A stretch of 14,103 nucleotides of DNA from assembly GCA_013138555.1 (NCBI GenBank), contig WTCN01000270.1, positions 1 through 14,103 on the forward strand. The letters run 5' to 3'. The position numbers were made by a program, and so were the translations under genes. Origin of the DNA: Methyloprofundus sp. (GTDB taxonomy: Bacteria; Pseudomonadota; Gammaproteobacteria; Methylococcales; Methylomonadaceae). Under the pieces are notes generated by a model, which searched no databases, was not told where the DNA came from, and saw only the letters and a list, made by a program, of their open reading frames with translations. Shown here piece by piece: positions 7,739 to 12,671 of the stretch (the stretch's first letter is position 1; each line of letters starts with the position of its first letter).

Positions 7739-9115
7739 ATGAATCAGACTCGTTCTAAGCAATTTTCTAAACAAAGCATATTATTAGTTGATGATGACCC
7801 CAGTTTACTGGAGTTGCTATCTATGCGCCTTAAGGCTCTTGGGTTAATGGTCACGACAGCATCCAGTGCTGCCAAAGCATTGAATGTTATTCCACAGTGC
7901 CAACCGCAACTTATCATTACGGATTTACGTATGGATAAGATGGATGGTATGCAATTATGCAAGCAGGTACAAAATGACTACCCAGCGCTCCCTATCATTA
8001 TTATTACTGCGCATGGCACAATTAAGGAAGCTGTTGAAGCAACAACTGAGGGTGTGTTTGGCTTTATTACCAAACCCGTTGATATTAATGACTTGCAAGA
8101 GAAAATTCATAAAGCTTTTGCGTTAAGTGCAGGACATTTTGGCGGTAAAGATGCTGAAAGCTGGCGAGCTGATATTCTGACTCGTAGCCCGTTGATGGAA
8201 AACCTTTTAAGTCAGGTGAAATTACTGGCTCAGGGGGATGCCAGTTTATTTATCCATGGTGAAAGTGGAACGGGGAAAGAACTGATTGCTCAAGCTATCC
8301 ATAAAGCCAGTCCTAGGCATGATGCGCCTTTTATTGCAGTAAACTGTAGCGCAATTCCCGAAGAATTACTTGAATCTGAGTTATTTGGGCATCGTAAAGG
8401 TGCTTTTTCAGGTGCTTTTGATCACCGGAAAGGCTTATTCCAATCGGCAGATAAAGGCACTTTATTTCTGGATGAAATTGGAGATATGTCACCTGCTTTT
8501 CAGGTCAAGCTACTTCGAGCTTTGCAGGAACGGCAAATACGTCCTGTTGGTGCTGATAAAAGTATTCCAGTGGATGTGCGTATTGTTTCGGCAAGTCATC
8601 ATGACCTGGAGAAAAAGGCCAGTGAAGGTAGCTTCAGAATGGATTTGTATTACCGATTGAATGTCGCTACTTTAACGCTACCCAAGTTATCAGAACGCCC
8701 TGAAGATATTTCTCTGCTAGCTAATCACTTTATTAGTCATCCTGAAGGGGCTTATGAATATATTGCCAAAGGTTTTTCTAATCAGGCCCTGGAGTTATTG
8801 CTTGCCTATGACTGGCCGGGAAATGTTCGACAATTAAGAAATGTAGTTGAACATGTATCGGCGCTTGCTACTACGCCTATTGTGCCAGCAAACCTGGTTG
8901 AGAAAGTATTGCAGGAAAAAAGTACCGCGCTGAAAGGCTTAAAAGAAGCTAAAAATCAATTTGAAAAGGAATACCTTGTTAAACTACTGAGTTCCGTTAA
9001 TGGCAATGTCAGTCAGGCAGCCAGGTTAGCTAAGCGTAATCGTACAGAATTTTATAAGTTGCTGGAACGTCACCACTTAAAAGCAACTGCCTTTAAACAG
9101 AAAAAACAGAATTAA
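7739..9115 (+). CDS. glrR: Sigma54-dependent response regulator GlrR/QseF
   Basis: This 458-residue cytoplasmic activator has a receiver domain (about 12-125) with acidic residues Asp18-Asp19, phosphoacceptor Asp62 in TDLRM and Lys112 in TKP. An AAA+ domain (about 146-375) follows, with Walker A GESGTGKE (Gly174-Glu181), the sigma54-contact loop reading GAFSGA (221-226), Walker B LFLDEIGD (Asp245-Glu246), arginine-finger region FRMDLYYRLN and sensor II WPGNVRQL. A C-terminal Fis-type helix-turn-helix (about 418-445) reads NVSQAARLAKRNRTEFYKLL, close to the E. coli GlrR C-terminus. The usual loop is GAFTGA, so Ser replaces Thr. There is no evident Shine-Dalgarno sequence, so translation is probably coupled to qseG 7 bases upstream. 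In enterics GlrR with sigma54 drives the small RNA glmY; the targets here are not known. Confidence 0.88.
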   Translation: MNQTRSKQFSKQSILLVDDDPSLLELLSMRLKALGLMVTTASSAAKALNVIPQCQPQLIITDLRMDKMDGMQLCKQVQNDYPALPIIIITAHGTIKEAVEATTEGVFGFITKPVDINDLQEKIHKAFALSAGHFGGKDAESWRADILTRSPLMENLLSQVKLLAQGDASLFIHGESGTGKELIAQAIHKASPRHDAPFIAVNCSAIPEELLESELFGHRKGAFSGAFDHRKGLFQSADKGTLFLDEIGDMSPAFQVKLLRALQERQIRPVGADKSIPVDVRIVSASHHDLEKKASEGSFRMDLYYRLNVATLTLPKLSERPEDISLLANHFISHPEGAYEYIAKGFSNQALELLLAYDWPGNVRQLRNVVEHVSALATTPIVPANLVEKVLQEKSTALKGLKEAKNQFEKEYLVKLLSSVNGNVSQAARLAKRNRTEFYKLLERHHLKATAFKQKKQN

Positions 9116-9174
9116 GTTTTTTTGTGTCTTTCATTGGGTGGTTGACAAAGTTCAGCTGCAGAAATAAAGCTAAC

Positions 9175-9201
9175 AGCCCAGTATATTTTTATAACCGGGC
9201 T
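9175..9201. terminator. Weak hairpin between convergent genes
   Basis: AGCCCAGTATA pairs imperfectly with TATAACCGGGCT around a short T loop, between the ends of glrR (9115) and the leftward gene (9221). No clean T run follows on either strand, so termination is plausible but not strong. Confidence 0.4.
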
Positions 9202-9220
9202 ATATTATTGGGTGCCGAGC

Positions 9221-9535
9221 TTAGAAGCCCAGTTTATTAATACTTGATTTTGCCCCGTCAACGGCACCTTTTGTTCCGCCGTCAACGACTGAACCGCTTG
9301 TTGCCCCCTCTAAAGCACCATCAACGCCGCCTTTAGCGCTGTCAGTTGCGACTTGTTTGGTCATGTCGGAAACAGAGTCACTATTCACTTTTTCTGCCGT
9401 ATCAGAAACGTTTTTTGCAGTATCACTCGCTTCATTAACATTGTTTGCTGCATTATTAACATCGTCTAAACCAAAAGCCATGACATTTTGTGCGCTAAGA
9501 ACTAACAGACTGGTGAAGATTATTTTTTTGAACAT
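9221..9535 (-). CDS. Small exported low-complexity protein with repeated motifs
   Basis: The 104-residue product has a clear signal peptide (FKK, hydrophobic core, then NVMA; cleavage near residue 20). The mature part is dominated by Asp, Asn, Ala, Val, Ser, Thr, Lys and Gly. A first half with repeated D-A/V-N/S units (DVNNAANNVNEASDTAKNV, SDTAEKVNSD) looks like a long amphipathic helix. The second half is glycine-rich and carries a duplicated motif, KGGVDGA and KGAVDGA, reminiscent of glycine-zipper or LEA-like sequences. There are no cysteines. AAGGA lies about 8 bases before the ATG. It is convergent with glrR, and a sigma54-type promoter lies about 85 bases upstream. I do not recognise a family. 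A 65-codon frame on the other strand is a shadow. Confidence 0.75.
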   Translation of the reverse strand: MFKKIIFTSLLVLSAQNVMAFGLDDVNNAANNVNEASDTAKNVSDTAEKVNSDSVSDMTKQVATDSAKGGVDGALEGATSGSVVDGGTKGAVDGAKSSINKLGF

Positions 9536-9571
9536 GGGGATTTTCCTTATATAAAATTGCTAAAGATACCT

Positions 9572-9589
9572 GACAGGGTAGTAACTGTC
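9572..9589. promoter_or_regulatory. GACA-N10-TGTC dyad in the 5' leader
   Basis: GACA and TGTC are separated by exactly 10 bases, so the half-sites are in the reverse order of the GlrR motif TGTC-N10-GACA. It would lie about 20-37 bases inside the transcript from the sigma54-type promoter and could form a 5-base-pair RNA hairpin (GACAG/CTGTC). Confidence 0.3.
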
Positions 9590-9618
9590 CAGTAAATAAG
9601 ATTAACAGTTATTGATAA

Positions 9619-9634
9619 AGCAGAATTGATGCCA
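9619..9634 (-). promoter_or_regulatory. Sigma54 (-24/-12) promoter candidate
   Basis: The minus strand reads TGGCATCAATTCTGCT. Compared with the consensus TGGCAC-N5-TTGCW it keeps the GG at -24 and the GC at -12 with the exact ten-base spacing, and differs at two fairly tolerant positions. Transcription would start near 9609, giving a leader of about 74 bases before the small exported protein at 9535. The neighbouring regulator GlrR is a sigma54 activator, which makes the site more credible. Confidence 0.6.
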
Positions 9635-9666
9635 ATTTAAGTGTGAGTCGGAAAAAATAATTTACG

Positions 9667-9688
9667 ATTTAAAATAATTATTTTAAAT
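9667..9688. repeat. Perfect 22-base AT palindrome
   Basis: ATTTAAAATAA is followed immediately by its exact reverse complement. It contains only A and T and is centred about 69 bases upstream of the predicted sigma54 start. It could be a bending site, an IHF-like or repressor site, or chance in AT-rich DNA. Confidence 0.6.
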
Positions 9689-9772
9689 TCAATATTTACA
9701 AAGACTTAAAATTGTTATGGAAGGGAGATCTAAATACTGCTGAGGATTCTGCTTTTTAGTTTGATTAGAAAA

Positions 9773-9790
9773 AGTCGTGATATGGCGACA
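9773..9790. promoter_or_regulatory. GlrR-like upstream activator site 1
   Basis: AGTC, ten bases, then GACA. This matches 7 of the 8 defined positions of TGTC-N10-GACA, the GlrR motif described for enterobacterial glmY. It is centred about 172 bases upstream of the predicted sigma54 start, a normal distance for an enhancer. Confidence 0.4.
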
Positions 9791-9913
9791 ATTATTCATG
9801 GATAACAGAAAATTTATTAAGATATTTTTCGCTAGAGTGGCATACTTGATAGCTAATTCTTTAATAATAAATGAGTTTTATAAAAAGTCAGTGTAAGAAT
9901 GGTGTTTGTAAAC

Positions 9914-9931
9914 TGTCTCACTTAAGATACA
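9914..9931. promoter_or_regulatory. GlrR-like upstream activator site 2
   Basis: TGTC, ten bases, then TACA. This again matches 7 of 8 defined positions of the GlrR motif. It is centred about 313 bases upstream of the predicted sigma54 start, which is rather far but still possible for an enhancer. Confidence 0.35.
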
Positions 9932-9950
9932 AAGTGAAAACCCTTGCTTT

Positions 9951-9967
9951 GGAGGAGGGGGGTGGGG
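9951..9967 (+). other. G-rich tract with quadruplex potential
   Basis: GGAGGAGGGGGGTGGGG stands out sharply from the surrounding AT-rich DNA. Four G runs separated by single bases could form a two-layer G-quadruplex on this strand. Confidence 0.5.
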
Positions 9968-10058
9968 AAAGAGTGTGTAACTTTTTGTTATTTGAGCTGA
10001 ATTATTAAGAGCTACAGGTAATCCAGCCCTGGCGATAGTATAGAGTTAGCAGCGATTA

Positions 10059-10445
10059 TTATCTTTTGAATAAATAGTAAAGGTATTTGCAATGCAAGGT
10101 CATATCATTATCATCCAGTTTTACAACTTTACAATTTTCGATTTTATCTCTACCTGGTTGAATTTGCTTTTTGATCACACCTTCTTCAACCGAGTATTTA
10201 ACGTCAACCGCTTTTATTCCATCCAGTCTGGGGTCAAATGCCGTAGACGTTAAGATGCCGTTATTACGGAAATTCCACTTATTTTGTACCATTTTTTTTT
10301 CTAAATGTAACTGAGGTGTTTCAGCATACAGTTTCCACTCACCGAGTATGAGTGAGTTGTCTTCCAATGGGATCGTTTTTTCTGCCTGAGCTGACGATGC
10401 AAATAGCAAAGTCGCTAGAGTTAAAAGCTTTATTATTTTTTTCAT
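10059..10445 (-). CDS. Small exported lipocalin-like protein
   Basis: The 128-residue product has a clear signal peptide (KK, hydrophobic core, then SSAQA; cleavage near residue 21). The mature part begins with a lipocalin-like opening (LILGEWKLYAE, similar to the usual G-x-W) and continues as predicted strands (KWNFRNNGILTSTAF, AVDVKYSVEEGVIKKQI, CKVVKLDDNDMTLHC, YLYYLFKR). The two cysteines in the C-terminal third (CKVV and LHC) could form a disulfide. This is the size of small single-domain lipocalin-like proteins. GAAGA lies about 8 bases before the ATG, and an extended -10 promoter lies just upstream. It is divergent from the six-cysteine protein gene. Ligand unknown. Confidence 0.7.
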   Translation of the reverse strand: MKKIIKLLTLATLLFASSAQAEKTIPLEDNSLILGEWKLYAETPQLHLEKKMVQNKWNFRNNGILTSTAFDPRLDGIKAVDVKYSVEEGVIKKQIQPGRDKIENCKVVKLDDNDMTLHCKYLYYLFKR

Positions 10446-10488
10446 TTTTCAATCTTCAGTCTGATGAATGTTTATTAGAATGTTCTTA

Positions 10489-10497
10489 ATTATAGCA
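10489..10497 (-). promoter_or_regulatory. Extended -10 sigma70 promoter of the lipocalin-like gene
   Basis: The minus strand reads TGCTATAAT, a perfect TATAAT with the TG of an extended -10 element. No good -35 is seen, as is common for extended -10 promoters. Transcription would start near 10482, about 37 bases before the ATG. Confidence 0.5.
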
Positions 10498-10556
10498 TGA
10501 AGAGAATTGAGCTTTTTATGTTTTGATGACGTGGGTTAAACTCAATACTAGTTGTC

Positions 10557-10584
10557 TTGCATATTTCATTCTTGTCGCTACAAT
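10557..10584 (+). promoter_or_regulatory. Possible sigma70 promoter of the six-cysteine protein gene
   Basis: TTGCAT (10557-10562) and TACAAT (10579-10584) are 16 bases apart. The -10 matches 5 of 6 positions but the -35 is weak. The leader would be about 40 bases. Confidence 0.35.
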
Positions 10585-10621
10585 GTTAAAGTATAAAGTT
10601 TATAAATAATAATGATAAAAG

Positions 10622-10627
10622 AAGGGG
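10622..10627 (+). promoter_or_regulatory. Ribosome binding site that decides the start at 10633
   Basis: AAGGGG lies 5 bases before the ATG at 10633. The upstream in-frame ATG at 10612 would place this site inside the coding sequence and put seven polar residues before the signal peptide, so it is the less likely start. Confidence 0.75.
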
Positions 10628-10632
10628 AAACT

Positions 10633-10998
10633 ATGAAACTTAATATATTTTGTTTATTTGCTTTACTATTTGTTTTTTCTAATCAGTCTTTTGCTGCAAG
10701 TGAAGGTAAAGAAGGTGACTGGGATATGAGAAATGTTATCGAAGATTTAAAGCCAACAGCAGGCTGTAAAGATAAAGCGAAAGCGGAAAAGCAGACCATT
10801 CCAGGGAGCTATCGCTTTAACAAGTACACAACTCAAGTTTGTAACAATATAGGCTATGGTTGGGGGAAGAATAAAGTTGTGGACAATGGAGAGCTAGTTT
10901 GTGAAGCTTGTGAGGGAGACTATGAAGGCAAGGAAAAATACCGCTGCTACATGAAGGATGTCACTGTAGAGTGCAAGATTGTTAAGCGCGGTTTCTAG
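10633..10998 (+). CDS. Small exported six-cysteine protein
   Basis: From the preferred ATG the product is 121 residues with a clear signal peptide (MKLN, strongly hydrophobic core, then QSFAA; cleavage near residue 21). The mature part of about 100 residues is lysine-rich and has six cysteines at 45, 70, 90, 93, 105 and 114, an even number. Cys90-Cys93 form a CEAC (CxxC) pair. This suggests a disulfide-stabilised periplasmic or secreted protein, or a small metal- or redox-binding one. Aromatic and glycine residues cluster at IGYGWGK. A strong terminator follows closely, so it is probably a single-gene transcript. I do not recognise a family. Confidence 0.75.
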   Translation: MKLNIFCLFALLFVFSNQSFAASEGKEGDWDMRNVIEDLKPTAGCKDKAKAEKQTIPGSYRFNKYTTQVCNNIGYGWGKNKVVDNGELVCEACEGDYEGKEKYRCYMKDVTVECKIVKRGF

Positions 10999-11007
10999 TT
11001 TGAGCTA

Positions 11008-11043
11008 AAAAACTACCAGCCTATTAAATAGCTGGTAGTTTTT
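11008..11043. terminator. Strong bidirectional intrinsic terminator
   Basis: AAAAACTACCAGC and GCTGGTAGTTTTT form a perfect 13-base-pair stem around a 10-base loop. The U tract serves the gene ending at 10998, and the A run serves as a U tract for the leftward desaturase gene ending at 11106. Confidence 0.88.
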
Positions 11044-11105
11044 GTTGCAGATAAAAATGCAAAGTATGTTGAGGCGTTAAACGTCACATCATCAGCTTAT
11101 TTTCT

Positions 11106-12239
11106 TTAAGCTGTCGTGGCATTGACTGGCTTTAGCATAGAAGTACGTCCCACCATAATGTCAACCGCCTTAAATAACCTTTTAAATACCGAGGCCTGAC
11201 GGTAAGGTATGCCATGTTTCTTGCACACTTCTACCACTTTGGGCTGCACAAATTGATATTGCAGCAATGAAAGTTCAGGCCATAGATGGTGTTCTATCTG
11301 GTAATTTAGCCAGCCATAAAAAAAGTCATTAAAATCTGACCCTGTTGGATAGTTCACTGAGCCTAGAATCTGGCGCAGAAAAAACTCACCTCGACCCTTG
11401 CCTTTATCTTCGAACATCATCACATCATCACCTGCATGGTTAGGTACGATGACCAGAAAACTATGCATATTGGTAAAGGCTTCTGCCAGAATTGATGTGA
11501 GTAAGACACTGGTTGCAGCAAAAGTACCTAAAGGTAAAAATAACGCTGGCAATAAAACAAAGCGAAAGCCAATATAAGGTAAAATGCTTTCCAGCCATAA
11601 TGCACGGCCTTGTGGGGTAAATAGACTCCAGGCACCTGTGCGCGTCAATTCAGGTTCAGCTTCACGTTTTTGCCTCGCCTGACTTATGCGTAATTCTTGA
11701 TGTGTTCTAGGGGTGTAATATAATATCTTCCAGCCTGTGGTAAAAAGACCGACGATGCCAAAACGTAACCACATAGGCACTTTAGACTGCCTTAACCATT
11801 CCATATTGTGCTGTAAGTGGTCAGGGTCAAGTTTTTCCCCTAGATTGTAATGGTGTAATATATCATGCTCCTGATGCCAGCCAGCAGGGGTGATCCAGTC
11901 GGGCCAGTCTAAAAAGCGCCGCCAACCCTGGGCGAATTTTTTACTGTTATAACTGTCAGGCACGTTGCTAATTTTGTCATAGCCTTTATGCACGATAGGG
12001 TGAGTCATTTGTGTCCAGCGGGTAAAGCTACCTTGACTGATTAAGAGTGCAGAAATCGGGTTAGGAAAAACCCATGCGCTACCATAGCCCAGTAATGAGC
12101 ATACCTGCCCCCAGCGTTCCATCTTTTTTAAATGTTTAAAGTCCTGTTCACCAACGCGTGACAGAGCCTCTTTATGAATGGCATCAAGGTCTTTAGCGAG
12201 TGCCTCTCTATCGACATTTTGATAACTGTTTAAACTCAT
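11106..12239 (-). CDS. Membrane fatty-acid desaturase (QxxHH type)
   Basis: The 377-residue protein belongs to the membrane di-iron fatty-acid desaturase family, which inserts double bonds into acyl chains using O2 and electrons from a ferredoxin or similar donor. The histidine boxes are visible: His80-xxx-His84, WHQEHDILHHYN (His125, His129, His130) and YQIEHHLWPEL (Gln314-xx-His317-His318). Additional histidines are at 259 and 268. The QIEHH third box is the form seen in front-end (delta-5/delta-6-like) enzymes. There is no cytochrome b5 domain. Hydrophobic segments lie at about 48-68, 156-176 and 220-250. GAGG lies 7 bases before the ATG and overlaps the stop of the dehydrogenase remnant upstream. 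Regiospecificity cannot be read from sequence. Methylococcales make unusual monounsaturated C16 fatty acids, so a lipid role there is possible but unproven. Confidence 0.85.
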   Translation of the reverse strand: MSLNSYQNVDREALAKDLDAIHKEALSRVGEQDFKHLKKMERWGQVCSLLGYGSAWVFPNPISALLISQGSFTRWTQMTHPIVHKGYDKISNVPDSYNSKKFAQGWRRFLDWPDWITPAGWHQEHDILHHYNLGEKLDPDHLQHNMEWLRQSKVPMWLRFGIVGLFTTGWKILYYTPRTHQELRISQARQKREAEPELTRTGAWSLFTPQGRALWLESILPYIGFRFVLLPALFLPLGTFAATSVLLTSILAEAFTNMHSFLVIVPNHAGDDVMMFEDKGKGRGEFFLRQILGSVNYPTGSDFNDFFYGWLNYQIEHHLWPELSLLQYQFVQPKVVEVCKKHGIPYRQASVFKRLFKAVDIMVGRTSMLKPVNATTA

Positions 12240-12249
12240 TGTGTTTCCT

Positions 12250-12393
12250 CTATATTACTTGATCAGGCAAGGGAGTACCTGCAAAAAATGCGGCTAAATT
12301 ACTCAGGGCTTTTTCACCCATAGCGGTTCTTGTGGAAAGTGTTGCGTTGCCTAAATGGGGTAAAAGCGATACATGATTTAGAGCGAATTTTAG
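12250..12393 (-). pseudogene. C-terminal remnant of a D-2-hydroxyacid (hydroxypyruvate/glycerate) dehydrogenase
   Basis: The frame open from 12510 encodes 86 residues, but only the last 45-50 look like protein from a known family. NHVSLLPHLGNATLSTRTAMGEKALSNL and FFAGTPLPDQV match the conserved C-terminus of D-isomer-specific 2-hydroxyacid dehydrogenases, including the catalytic His of LLPH (codon 52 of the frame). The NAD-binding Gly motif and the catalytic Arg and Glu are missing, as are about 270 residues of a usual 320. Codons upstream of about 12393 run into a hairpin repeat and resemble nothing. sgaA lies upstream on the same strand, so the lost gene was probably the serine-cycle hydroxypyruvate reductase. 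The stop overlaps the desaturase's Shine-Dalgarno sequence, a sign of a former operon. Confidence 0.7.
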
Positions 12394-12445
12394 GCCCGCA
12401 AGTAAACTTGTTATAAGTATGAAAAAATTGGCTACGAACTTAAGA

Positions 12446-12607
12446 CGGGACAAAATAAGTAGGGTGGGCAGTTTTTTTTGCCCACCATCAAAGCTAAACC
12501 TTTTTGGCAACCCAGCAATTCTATATGCCCAAAAATGTTGGGTTAGCTTGTTGCACTGACGCTTAACAAGCTAGCCCAACCTACGCGGTAAAATATCTCC
12601 TGTCCCG
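12446..12607. repeat. MITE/REP-like element with two hairpins
   Basis: This segment of about 160 bases is bounded by the inverted pair CGGGACA (12446-12452) and TGTCCCG (12601-12607). Inside are two strong hairpins: GGTGGGCA/TGCCCACC (12463-12486, T-rich loop), and GTTGGGTTAGCTTGTT with AACAAGCTAGCCCAAC (12537-12580, 12-base loop, one G-U wobble). The GTAGGGTGGGCA and CCCAACCTACG ends are of a type often dispersed in bacterial genomes. No transposase is encoded and no target duplication is obvious. It lies exactly where the dehydrogenase remnant loses homology. Confidence 0.6.
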
Positions 12608-12610
12608 CAT

Positions 12611-12650
12611 AAAACAAAAAAGGCATCACTGTTAGCACAATGATGCCTTT
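12611..12650 (-). terminator. Intrinsic terminator of sgaA
   Basis: AAAGGCATCA and TGATGCCTTT form a perfect 10-base-pair stem with a 12-base loop. On the minus strand a TTTTTTGTTTT tract follows, about 20 bases after the sgaA stop. Confidence 0.85.
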
Positions 12651-12671
12651 GCTATCAATACAAAAAACGAC

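Larger units (their letters stand above)
9536..10058. other. Long AT-rich regulatory intergenic region
   Basis: These 523 bases contain no convincing gene but several sequence signals listed separately: a sigma54-type promoter on the minus strand, a 22-base perfect palindrome, two sites resembling the GlrR motif, a GACA/TGTC dyad near the gene and a G-rich tract. The length is unusual given the tight spacing elsewhere in the window. Confidence 0.6.

Noticed and set aside
9357..9554. 65-codon plus-strand open frame opposite the small exported protein
   Set aside because: The opposite strand has a signal peptide, a ribosome binding site and internal repeats; this frame is a shadow of its repetitive sequence.
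9542..9571. Sigma70 promoter (minus strand CTGTCA/TATATA) for the small exported protein
   Set aside because: Transcription would begin inside or after the AAGGA site, leaving no usable ribosome binding site.
9846..9862. Plus-strand TGGCATACTTGATAGC as a sigma54 promoter
   Set aside because: Spacing is again off by one, and no gene lies downstream on that strand within a reasonable distance.
12394..12510. The first 39 codons of the 86-codon frame as a genuine new N-terminus of the dehydrogenase remnant
   Set aside because: These codons run through the hairpin repeat, show no family similarity, and no Shine-Dalgarno sequence precedes 12510; a chance open frame is more likely than a functional fusion.
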